Both the position numbers and the translations under genes were made by a program. A stretch of DNA of 25,909 nucleotides, taken from the NCBI GenBank assembly GCA_043775015.1, contig JAYVSV010000173.1, positions 1 to 25,909 on the forward strand, read 5' to 3'. The stretch is from CANJXF01 sp043775015 (lineage in GTDB: Bacteria; Verrucomicrobiota; Verrucomicrobiia; Limisphaerales; CANJXF01). Below the pieces are notes generated by a model that saw only the letters and a program-made list of their open reading frames with translations, ran no database searches and had not been told where the DNA came from. Shown here in pieces: positions 1-6,068 of the stretch (positions are counted from its first letter, which is position 1; each line of letters starts with the position of its first letter).

Positions 1-90
1 CTGAATCCGCTGTGGAACGTCTTCACTGAGGCCAATGTAACTACGGTTCAGCGGATTGCGTAAAACGTAAACTGAGTAAAAGGTTTCCAT
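1..90 (-). CDS. GIY-YIG nuclease-superfamily protein, N-terminal 30 residues only
   Basis: The leftward reading frame starts at ATG (88-90) and runs off the window edge. Its 30 residues begin METFYSVYVL and contain NRSYIGLSED. The VYVL and YIG strands with the following LSEDV match the start of the GIY-YIG domain of small YhbQ/UvrC-like proteins, often about 80-100 residues long, in which the two tyrosines and a downstream Arg/Glu form the nuclease site. Only the first part is visible, so catalytic completeness cannot be judged. It lies 16 bp downstream of the initiator tRNA on the same strand. Family is fairly secure; cellular role is unknown. Confidence 0.7.
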   Translation of the reverse strand, partial: METFYSVYVLRNPLNRSYIGLSEDVPQRIQ

Positions 91-106
91 CCATTTTGGA
101 AAAAAT

Positions 107-183
107 TGGTTGCGGGGGTGGGATTTGAACCCACGGCCTTCAGGTTATGAGCCTGACGAGCTACCAGGCTGCTCCACCCCGCG
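107..183 (-). tRNA. Initiator tRNA-Met (CAT anticodon), CCA encoded
   Basis: The reverse strand folds as a complete 77-nt tRNA: acceptor strands CGCGGGG and CCCCGCA, anticodon CAT (147-149) in loop CTCATAA, T-arm stem GTGGG/CCCAC, and an encoded 3' CCA (107-109). The unpaired C1-A72 at the acceptor end and the sequence closeness to E. coli fMet tRNA mark it as the initiator. The anticodon stem is TCAGG/CCTGA, so the usual three G:C pairs next to the loop are AGG/CCU here, with A-U replacing the outermost G-C pair. Confidence 0.96.
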
Positions 184-198
184 TCCAAGAAGGAGCGC

Positions 199-226
199 AA
201 TATAGAGGCTAATCTCATTGTCGCAA
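199..226 (-). promoter_or_regulatory. Likely sigma-70 type promoter of the initiator tRNA
   Basis: On the reverse strand TTGCGA (221-226) and TATATT (199-204) are separated by 16 bp and lie about 16 bp upstream of the mature tRNA 5' end at 183. Position and spacing fit a stable-RNA promoter, but it is identified only by consensus. Confidence 0.45.
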
Positions 227-263
227 GCCCTTTTATTTCAAAAACGCCGCGCCGAGTTTAAGT

Positions 264-292
264 TTGCAAAAATCACCGGCCTTTCTTAAGTT
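264..292 (+). promoter_or_regulatory. Candidate promoter of the thrS leader
   Basis: TTGCAA (264-269) and TAAGTT (287-292) are 17 bp apart. A start about 7 nt downstream would fall close to the ATG of the leader peptide at 301, which would make it nearly leaderless. The -10 match is poor, so this is tentative. Confidence 0.22.
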
Positions 293-300
293 CCGCGCAC

Positions 301-336
301 ATGTCAGCGGTTCAATTTACGACAACAACTTTTTAG
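301..336 (+). CDS. thrS leader peptide MSAVQFTTTTF (attenuator sensor)
   Basis: ATG at 301 opens an 11-codon frame reading MSAVQFTTTTF with stop TAG at 334-336. Four consecutive threonine codons (ACG ACA ACA ACT, 319-330) sit just before a hairpin and an intrinsic terminator, and the next gene is threonyl-tRNA synthetase. In established ribosome-mediated attenuators (thrL, pheS leader, his and leu leaders) runs of the regulatory amino-acid codon make ribosome stalling report charged-tRNA shortage. The match of amino acid to gene product is the strongest evidence. No clear Shine-Dalgarno precedes it. Expression of the peptide is inferred. Confidence 0.8.
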   Translation: MSAVQFTTTTF

Positions 337-362
337 CGTTCACGGAAAAAACCGTGAATGCC

Positions 363-398
363 AACGCCTCGATATGAAAGTTCGAGGCGTTTTTATTT
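363..398 (+). terminator. Intrinsic terminator inside the thrS leader
   Basis: A perfect 10-bp stem (363-372 with 382-391) with a 9-nt loop is followed by TTTATTT. No rightward gene lies upstream except the 11-codon leader, so its natural role is attenuation of thrS. Confidence 0.8.
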
Positions 399-412
399 AC
401 CGAAATGAAAGA

Positions 413-469
413 CAGAATTAACAAAATGGACAGAATTCAGTTCTGCATTGGGAAATTTTGTTAATTCTG
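413..469. repeat. 15-bp inverted repeat just before thrS
   Basis: CAGAATTAACAAAAT (413-427) is perfectly repeated in inverse orientation at 455-469, and AATTCTG/GTTAATT motifs recur between and after the arms. It lies between the attenuator terminator and the thrS start, so it would be in the thrS mRNA 5' region. It resembles AT-rich intergenic repeats of environmental genomes; a translational role is possible but unshown. Confidence 0.55.
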
Positions 470-487
470 TTAATTTTGTCACACTTT

Positions 488-2575
488 ATGCCCGACGAAA
501 ATCAACAGCAGCCGAATCCACCGGAACGCAAAACTCTCGACGACCGCAACAAGATGACCGACCTCGAACGGCTGCGTCATTCCTGCGCGCATGTGCTTGC
601 GACGGCAATTTTGAAAATCTGGCCGGACGCGCAATTCGCCGCCGGGCCGCCGGTCGAAAACGGTTTTTATTACGACGTGGAATTGTCGCACCGCATTTCG
701 CCGGAGGATTTCGCGAAGATCGAAGCGGAGATGAAGGCCATCACGAAAGCCAATCAGCCGTTTGAAAAAGTCGTCGTCACTCGCGAACAGGCTTTGGCGG
801 ATGCGAAATCGGGAAAGCTCGCGGCGCTTGGTGAACGCGGCACGCCATCGAAGTTCAAACTCGATATTGTTCAGAACATTCCCGAGAACGAGCCGATTTC
901 TTATTTCAAGAACGGCGATTTCATTGATCTCTGCGCCGGGCCGCACGTGATGCGCACGGGCAACATTGGCGCGTTCAAGCTCACGCACGTCGCCAGCGCC
1001 TACTACAAAGGCGACGAAAAAAATCCGCAGCTTCAGCGCATTTACGGTACCGCGTTCAAAAACAAAACCGAGATGGACGCCTACTTCACGATGTTGGAAG
1101 AGGCGAAGAAACGCGATCACCGGAAAATCGGGACGGAGATGGGCTTGTTCGCCATCGACACGGAATTTGTCGGGCCCGGTCTGCCGCTCTGGTTGCCGAA
1201 AGGAACGGCGATTTTGGAGGAATTGGAAAAGCTCGCGAAGGAAACGGAATTTCAGGCGGGTTATGTGCGCGTGAAGACGCCGCACATTGCGCGCGAGAAA
1301 ATGTATAAAACGAGCGGCCACCTTCCGTATTACGCAGAGTCGATGTTTCCGCCGATGGAATTGCGGCTTGAAGGTGAAGAAAAAACACGCTGGGAAAAAT
1401 CAGAAGGCACGCGCGTAGAAGCGAAAACTCAATTGCACAAAGTGATTGATCCATTCCTTCCAGACGAACTGCCAAAAACGGAAGAAGAGGCAGTGGCGTT
1501 CAGTAAATACCTAAATAATCTTTACGAAAATCCAGAGCATAAAGATTTGTTGGCGAAAACTGCTAAGGCAAATTTGTTGTCAGATTTGGTGGATTCGTAT
1601 TTTCCTGAACCAGACCGCTATTACCTCAAAGCCATGAACTGCCCGCATCACCACCGCATTTTTGCGGCGGAACCGCACAGTTATCGCGACCTGCCGTTGC
1701 GCCTGGCCGAATACGGCACCTGCTATCGCTATGAACAATCCGGCGAGTTGTTCGGCCTCATGCGCGTGCGCTCGCTCAACATGAACGACGCCCACATTTA
1801 TTGCACCGAAGACCAGTTCGCGGAGGAGTTTCGCGCCGTCAACGACATGTATCTGAAATATTTTAAAATCTTCGGATTGGAAAAATATCAGATGCGTTTC
1901 AGCACCTCGTCGCCCGAAGGACTGGGCAAAAAATACGTCAACGAACCGGAATTGTGGAAAAAAACCGAGGACATGGTGCGCAAAGTGTTGATCGATTCCG
2001 GCATCAACTTTGTGGAAGTCGCCAACGAAGCCGCGTTTTACGGACCGAAAATCGACGTGCAGGTCTGGAGCGCCATCGGCCGCGAATTCACGATTGCGAC
2101 CAACCAGGTGGATTTCGCCGTGCCCGCGAAGTTCGGCTTGAAATATCGCGACAAAGATAATTCCGAGAAAACGCCGTTGTGCATCCATCGCGCGCCGCTC
2201 GGTACGCACGAACGTTTCATCGGATTCCTGATCGAACATTACGCCGGCAACTTCCCGCTCTGGCTCGCGCCGGATCAGGTGCGCCTCATCACGCTCAACG
2301 ATGACGCGGCGTTGATTGATTACGCCCAGCCCATTGTGAACGAACTCCGCGCGAACATGGTGCGCGTGGATTCGGATTTCAGCGCCACGCCGTTCAAGGC
2401 GAAGATTTCCAACGCGGAACAATTGCGCGTCCACACGATGCTGGTCATTGGCGGACGCGACATGGAATCCGGCGCGGTGAGCGTGCGCCTCCACCACGGC
2501 GGCCCGCAAGGCGCGAAACCGAAGGCGGAAGTCGTGGCGGACATTTTGGCGAGCATCAAAGAGCGAAGGGCGTAG
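488..2575 (+). CDS. thrS: Threonine--tRNA ligase
   Basis: Class II synthetase that charges tRNA-Thr in the cytoplasm. From the ATG at 488 it is 695 residues. The N-terminal TGS domain common in bacterial ThrRS is absent; the protein opens directly into the editing domain with HSCAH (residues 31-35) and DLCAGPH (C149, H153), the editing-site metal ligands. The catalytic core carries the expected zinc ligands: C385 in AMNCP, H436 in NDAHIY, H567 in IHRAP. Motif 2 reads YRYEQSGELFGLMRVR. About residues 595-690 form the anticodon-binding domain. Residues about 297-377 are an extra segment of about 80 residues between SMFPPM and YLKAMNCP, in AT-richer DNA than the rest. ATG at 554 is an alternative start; neither start has a clear Shine-Dalgarno. 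The last about 330 bp recur six times downstream. Confidence 0.96.
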   Translation: MPDENQQQPNPPERKTLDDRNKMTDLERLRHSCAHVLATAILKIWPDAQFAAGPPVENGFYYDVELSHRISPEDFAKIEAEMKAITKANQPFEKVVVTREQALADAKSGKLAALGERGTPSKFKLDIVQNIPENEPISYFKNGDFIDLCAGPHVMRTGNIGAFKLTHVASAYYKGDEKNPQLQRIYGTAFKNKTEMDAYFTMLEEAKKRDHRKIGTEMGLFAIDTEFVGPGLPLWLPKGTAILEELEKLAKETEFQAGYVRVKTPHIAREKMYKTSGHLPYYAESMFPPMELRLEGEEKTRWEKSEGTRVEAKTQLHKVIDPFLPDELPKTEEEAVAFSKYLNNLYENPEHKDLLAKTAKANLLSDLVDSYFPEPDRYYLKAMNCPHHHRIFAAEPHSYRDLPLRLAEYGTCYRYEQSGELFGLMRVRSLNMNDAHIYCTEDQFAEEFRAVNDMYLKYFKIFGLEKYQMRFSTSSPEGLGKKYVNEPELWKKTEDMVRKVLIDSGINFVEVANEAAFYGPKIDVQVWSAIGREFTIATNQVDFAVPAKFGLKYRDKDNSEKTPLCIHRAPLGTHERFIGFLIEHYAGNFPLWLAPDQVRLITLNDDAALIDYAQPIVNELRANMVRVDSDFSATPFKAKISNAEQLRVHTMLVIGGRDMESGAVSVRLHHGGPQGAKPKAEVVADILASIKERRA

Positions 2576-2580
2576 CGAAC

Positions 2581-2660
2581 GGAGCGCGGAGCATTGCTCC
2601 GCGAGTTTCTGAAACCAGAACAAGCGGGCTGAAACTGGCGAAGCAATGCTTCGCGCTCCG
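2581..2660. repeat. Inverted pair of REP hairpins, left of the RAYT gene
   Basis: Unit 2581-2603 (GGAG head then CGCGGAGC-ATT-GCTCCGCG stem-loop) and unit 2638-2660 (GCGAAGC-AAT-GCTTCGC then GCTCCG) face each other, giving a BIME-like pair between the thrS stop and the transposase 3' end. Confidence 0.85.
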
Positions 2661-2677
2661 TCAGGTGGACGGCACTT

Positions 2678-3490
2678 TCAAATCGCGCGTTGGGCATCGC
2701 GGAAGCGGGCGCTGCTGAAAGGCCATTCCTCCGGCGCGCGGCAGAGCTTCGACTTCACGGGATTATTTTCAATGTAGCGGATGGCTTTGCGCGTTTGCTC
2801 CGCTTCGCGCATGAAGGTGTCCCAATAATCCAACTGCCAGAAATCGCCTGACCGCCCCAGCAGCTTGTTCGCCGCCACCGCCGAAATGGATTTCCAGTTC
2901 TGGATGATTTTGGAAAGCGGTGTTTGCCCGACTTCAATCAACGCATGAACGTGGTTGGGCATCACGACCCACGCCAGCAATTCAAACCGCGTGCCGTGGT
3001 GATGGCGCAGCGTGGTTCCCATCAAGGTGGCGATGCGTGGGTCGCGGAGGTAACATTCGCCGAGGCCACGATCCAAATAGTCTTCCAGCTTTGTCCGCTG
3101 CTCGCGGGCGGCGGCACGGCGGGCTTCGGCTTTGGCATCTTGCGGAGCAATGCTCCACGTTCCGGCGGCTTCCGATGCGGGCGAAGCAATGCTTCGCGCT
3201 CCGGCTGCTGGGGCGTCGTCCGACGCTCCGGAGCGCGGAGCATCGCTCCGCTCGGCGATGGACAGGAGGTGTTCCCACTCCCCGCGTCGTGAGGCTGGCA
3301 TGGAATCCCACAGTCGAAATGTGATGAATTGCGTGAGTCCTGGCTGGTCGCAGTGCGGCAGGTAACCGCGCTCATGCCAGCCTTTGAAACCCTTGGCTTT
3401 GGCGTCGTCCGGCTCCGGCTCGCTCCACTCCTTCTTGCTGGCGATGAGTTGGCGCAGGTGTTTGCGTTTGGATTGAGGCGGTTTTTCCAT
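2678..3490 (-). CDS. REP-associated tyrosine transposase (RAYT, Y1/HUH family)
   Basis: A 270-residue protein from ATG (3488-3490); the frame stays open further upstream, but that part is antisense to a thrS fragment and a REP and is not used. Residues around PHCDQPGLTQFITFRLWDS form the first beta strand of the Y1 fold, H180-V-H182 in VVMPNHVHALIEV is the HUH metal site, and Y239 in RYIENNPVKS is the candidate catalytic tyrosine. FWQLDYWDTFMR is typical of RAYTs. This family is known to bind and cut REP hairpins, and REP pairs flank the gene on both sides here. Residues about 78-117 are encoded by four more REP-type hairpins inside the reading frame, an in-frame expansion of the linker between the first strand and the HUH motif. 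Probably intact and domesticated. Confidence 0.9.
   Translation of the reverse strand: MEKPPQSKRKHLRQLIASKKEWSEPEPDDAKAKGFKGWHERGYLPHCDQPGLTQFITFRLWDSMPASRRGEWEHLLSIAERSDAPRSGASDDAPAAGARSIASPASEAAGTWSIAPQDAKAEARRAAAREQRTKLEDYLDRGLGECYLRDPRIATLMGTTLRHHHGTRFELLAWVVMPNHVHALIEVGQTPLSKIIQNWKSISAVAANKLLGRSGDFWQLDYWDTFMREAEQTRKAIRYIENNPVKSKLCRAPEEWPFSSARFRDAQRAI
3141..3252. repeat. Four REP-type hairpins inside the RAYT coding sequence
   Basis: Hairpins at 3141-3163, 3180-3202, 3213-3226 and 3229-3252 carry the same GGAGC...GCTCC or CGAAGC...GCTTCG palindromes and CTCCGG tails as the flanking REPs, in alternating orientation. They keep the transposase frame open and encode low-complexity peptide such as AAGARSIASPASEAAGTW. 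Confidence 0.8.
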
Positions 3491-3563
3491 CGGAGCGCAG
3501 AGCATTGCTCTGCGTGATTCGATTGAATCACAAGGGAACTCGCGGAGCAATGCTCCGCGCTCC
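3491..3563. repeat. Inverted pair of REP hairpins, right of the RAYT gene
   Basis: Unit about 3491-3515 (CGCAGAGC-ATT-GCTCTGCG) and unit 3540-3563 (CGCGGAGC-AAT-GCTCCGCG then CTCCG) are oppositely oriented. The first directly abuts the transposase start codon, so it lies in the promoter or 5' region of that gene and could allow self-regulation. Confidence 0.85.
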
Positions 3564-3569
3564 GCCTGC

Positions 3570-3674
3570 GGCGCGGTGAGCGTGCGTCTCCACCACGGCG
3601 GCCCGCAAGGCGCGAAGCCGAAGGGGGAGGTCATCGCAGAGATTTTGGCGGGCATCCGGGAGCGAAGGGCATAG
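3570..3674 (+). repeat. thrS 3'-end fragment, copy 1
   Basis: Translates as GAVSVRLHHGGPQGAKPKGEV..ILAGIRERRA-stop, in register with the thrS C-terminus (thrS about 2471-2575). It is more diverged near the end (IAEILAGIRE for VADILASIKE) but keeps the frame and a TAG stop at 3672-3674. It lies between the RAYT module and the oxidoreductase gene, whose stop is 33 bp away. Confidence 0.9.
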
Positions 3675-3706
3675 CGTCGTTGGAAGCTTTCCCGTGCGCT
3701 TCCATT

Positions 3707-4810
3707 CTACTTCGACGCGGCACTGGCTTTCCTGCCGCCGCGCGAGATCGCTCTGGGAGTCTCTCCGGCAGCGAGCAGCCCGCGCGCGGTCGTGACTGCG
3801 CGCGCGACGAGTTCGCGAGTGCCTTCGCGCAGATGCGCGTCGGTCTGCACGAAGCGCGTGTTGTTTTCCATGTCCTCCGCCGTCCAGCCGCGGCTGTGCG
3901 CGACGAACGGGAATTGCGGGAAGGTGAAACCCAACTCGCTGAAGAACGCCAGCATCTGCCCGGCCACGCCCTGCACGTTGTCCTGCCCGCCGGTGATGAT
4001 GAACGAGGCGACCTTCTTCTGGATGAGTGCGACATCGTTGAGCGTGACCTGGTTCTGCACGCAGTTCAGGCGTTCGGCCAGTTTGAAGTAGAGCGAGCTG
4101 GCCGCACCCCAGCGAATCGGCGTGGCCACGAGCACCACGTCGGCCCAATGCACCAGCGCCTCATAGACCGGCTCGAGTTCATCCTCGTCGTCCATCTGCG
4201 TGAGCGTGCAGGGCCAGGTGCAGGCGTGGGCGGCTTTCGAGTAATAACCTTCGCAGTGCTTGAACTTCGTCTCGGCCAGCTTGATGAGGTTCGTTTCGCA
4301 ACCGAGCGCACCGCGCGCATGAGTGAGCGCCTCGGTCAACAAATCATCCGAAGTGGAGTAGCGCGGGGATTCCGCGTCCATACCGGTGGTGGAAAGTCCG
4401 AACACGCGAATCGGGCCGGCCTCGCGCTTGACCGGACGGGCCAGCCGATGCGGCTCGCGTTGCGGCGCTTGGGCGGGCGTGGCGGTGTCGAAGCGCACCC
4501 ACAACGCGCCGTCGTCCTCCTGCAACTCATACGCAGCGACGGCGATGGGATAACCCTTGGCCGACTTGCCATCGCAACGGTTGAAACTCCAGCCGTGCCA
4601 CGGGCAGACGATGGCTTCGCCGTTCAACTTCCCGTCGCCGAGCGGTCCGCCCGCATGAAGACAGCGTCCGGCCACCGCGCCGAACTTGCCATCCTTGAAT
4701 GAGAGCGCGAGCGGCTTGCCGCCGACGATGACCGGTTGCAGTTCGCGTTTGCGCAACTCATCGAGCGAGCCGACGCGTTGCCAGGAGGTGGCTGTTGCAT
4801 TTGTTAGCAT
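3707..4810 (-). CDS. Rieske [2Fe-2S] domain fused to NADPH-dependent FMN reductase/flavodoxin-like domain
   Basis: A 367-residue two-domain protein. Residues about 10-110 are a Rieske ferredoxin domain with C50-x-H52 (CLHAGGPL) and C69-x2-H72 (CPWHGW), the four cluster ligands. Residues about 130-330 resemble NADPH-dependent FMN reductases of the flavodoxin fold (GPIRVFGLSTTG; VHWADVVLVATPIRWGAASS; ASFIITGGQDNVQGVAGQ). No signal peptide, so cytoplasmic. The combination suggests electron transfer between flavin and iron-sulfur cluster; the substrate is unknown. It diverges from a LysR gene across 83 bp, the classic layout for control of the divergent gene by that regulator. The C-terminus (ISRGGRKASAASK) is low-complexity. 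Domain calls are secure; function is not. Confidence 0.85.
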   Translation of the reverse strand: MLTNATATSWQRVGSLDELRKRELQPVIVGGKPLALSFKDGKFGAVAGRCLHAGGPLGDGKLNGEAIVCPWHGWSFNRCDGKSAKGYPIAVAAYELQEDDGALWVRFDTATPAQAPQREPHRLARPVKREAGPIRVFGLSTTGMDAESPRYSTSDDLLTEALTHARGALGCETNLIKLAETKFKHCEGYYSKAAHACTWPCTLTQMDDEDELEPVYEALVHWADVVLVATPIRWGAASSLYFKLAERLNCVQNQVTLNDVALIQKKVASFIITGGQDNVQGVAGQMLAFFSELGFTFPQFPFVAHSRGWTAEDMENNTRFVQTDAHLREGTRELVARAVTTARGLLAAGETPRAISRGGRKASAASK

Positions 4811-4893
4811 GTCAAGAGCGTAGCCACTGGCTTGCCCGTCGGGAAATGCTTTGTTCCTTGGCTCGCCATGCCCACCGGATATGCTTGGCCGCG

Positions 4894-5802
4894 ATGGAAC
4901 TCCGCCACCTTCGCTATTTCGCCGCCGTGGCGGACGAACAGAATGTCACTCGCGCGGCGGCGAAGCTGCACGTTTCACAACCCTCTTTGAGCCGTCAAAT
5001 TCGCGATCTCGAAAGCGAACTGGGCGTCGCGCTTTTGGCGCGTGGCGCGAAGGCGGTGCGATTGACCGAGGCGGGAAAGGTGTTTCAGCTCGAATGCCAG
5101 GCTATTTTGCAACGTGCTGACGAGGCGGTGCAGATGGTCAAGGCTGCCGCCAGCGGGCAGCGCGGCGAAATTCATGTGGCCTACGCGCCCTCGCTGACCG
5201 TGGAATTACTGCCGCGCACGTTGAGATTGTTTCAGGAAAGCACTCCCGGCGTGCGGGTGACGCTGCACGATCTTTCTTCGCAGGAAATGCTGCGCGGGTT
5301 GCGCGACGGTAAATTGCACGTCGCACTGCTGGTGCAGATGTCGCCAAAGCTTATGGCCGGCTTGGTGTTCGAGGAATTGCGCCGATTCCCCGTGAACGTG
5401 GCGGTGCATCCAGCGCACCCGCTGGCGCGGCGGCGCGCGGTGGGGTTAAAGGACATCGCCCGCGAACGCCTCATCGCCTTCACCCTCGCGGACTATCCCA
5501 ACTACCATGAGTGGCTCTCCGACCTGTTTACGCCGCCGCTGACCGCGCCGGAAATCGTCGAGGAACACGACAGTGTTACGAGTCTGATTGCCGCCGTCGA
5601 AAGTGGCCGTGGCGTTGCGCTGGTCTCGAGCCAGCTTGCTTGCCTTGCCGGTCCGCGCCTGAGACTTCTGCCCCTCCGCCCTGCGCCGCCATCGCTTGTC
5701 ATCGGTGTTGCCCGGAGTGAAGGAAGCCATTCGTCGATCACGGCGAATTTTATCGCCGCCGCCCGGCGCACGTCATCACGCTCCACGACGTTGCGGCGCT
5801 GA
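4894..5802 (+). CDS. LysR-family transcriptional regulator with C-terminus ending inside a thrS fragment
   Basis: 302 residues from ATG at 4894, chosen because MELRHLRYFAAVADEQNVTR is the canonical LysR start; the longer upstream frame overlaps the divergent promoter. The winged HTH spans about residues 1-60 (NVTRAAAKLHVSQPSLSRQI), followed by a periplasmic-binding-protein-like effector domain from about residue 90. Divergent from the Rieske/flavodoxin gene, its probable target. The last about 10 residues (SSRSTTLRR) and the TGA stop at 5800-5802 come from thrS copy 2 read out of frame, so the native C-terminal tail was lost or replaced at the junction. Length is still normal for LysR proteins, so it may be functional. 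Confidence 0.9.
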   Translation: MELRHLRYFAAVADEQNVTRAAAKLHVSQPSLSRQIRDLESELGVALLARGAKAVRLTEAGKVFQLECQAILQRADEAVQMVKAAASGQRGEIHVAYAPSLTVELLPRTLRLFQESTPGVRVTLHDLSSQEMLRGLRDGKLHVALLVQMSPKLMAGLVFEELRRFPVNVAVHPAHPLARRRAVGLKDIARERLIAFTLADYPNYHEWLSDLFTPPLTAPEIVEEHDSVTSLIAAVESGRGVALVSSQLACLAGPRLRLLPLRPAPPSLVIGVARSEGSHSSITANFIAAARRTSSRSTTLRR

Positions 5803-6041
5803 TTGATTACGCCCAACCCATCGTGAACGAACTCCGCGCGAACATGGTGCGTGTGGATTCCGATTTCAGCGCCACGCCGTTCAAGGCAAAGATCTCCAAC
5901 GCGGAACAATTGCGCGTCCACACGATGCTGGTCATCGGCGGCCGCGACATGGAAACAGGCGCGGTGAGCGTGCGTCTCCACCACGGCGGGCGGAGGTCGT
6001 GGCGGATATTTTGGCTAGCATTAAGGAGCGAAGGGCGTAAA
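5770..6041 (+). repeat. thrS 3'-end fragment, copy 2
   Basis: Matches thrS from about 2286 to its stop (TAA at 6039-6041). From the conserved LIDYAQPIVNELRANMVRVD to LHHGG there are about eleven codon differences, of which only Ser to Thr (MESGA to METGA) changes the protein. A 22-nt deletion within CACGGCGG...GCGGAGG breaks the frame before the end. The left edge is fused to the lysR gene; the next gene starts 28 bp after the stop. Confidence 0.95.
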
Positions 6042-6068
6042 CAATCAAGTCAACCAAGTCACCTGGAT

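Larger units (their letters stand above)
301..398 (+). promoter_or_regulatory. Transcription attenuator of thrS (leader peptide, pause hairpin, terminator)
   Basis: After the leader stop codon, 336-345 pairs with 352-361 (10 bp, one G-T pair) and 363-372 pairs with 382-391 as a terminator. The base GCGTT at 336-340 can pair either with 357-361 or with AACGC at 363-367, which is the 5' arm of the terminator, so a mutually exclusive antiterminator is possible. Expected behaviour: low Thr-tRNA stalls the ribosome on codons 319-330 and lets transcription continue into thrS. The exact switching is inference. Confidence 0.7.

Noticed and set aside
240..487. T-box riboswitch upstream of thrS
   Set aside because: No AGGGTGGNACCGCG antiterminator sequence or specifier-loop fold was seen; the Thr-codon leader peptide explains the terminator better.
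479..1321. Long reverse-strand open frames across thrS (also 1580-2623)
   Set aside because: They are antisense to strongly conserved ThrRS codons, contain no recognisable motif and arise from the GC-rich codon pattern.
3491..3655. Upstream extension of the RAYT reading frame
   Set aside because: The extra residues are antisense to thrS copy 1 and a REP pair; the ATG at 3490 starts the recognisable protein.
4811..4893. A specific LysR operator in the divergent promoter
   Set aside because: No convincing T-N11-A palindrome could be picked out by eye, so none is annotated.
5823..6068. In-frame extension of the first beta-helix gene back into thrS copy 2
   Set aside because: A fusion would bury the signal peptide; the ATG at 6069 precedes a complete signal peptide, so the upstream part is only the thrS fragment.
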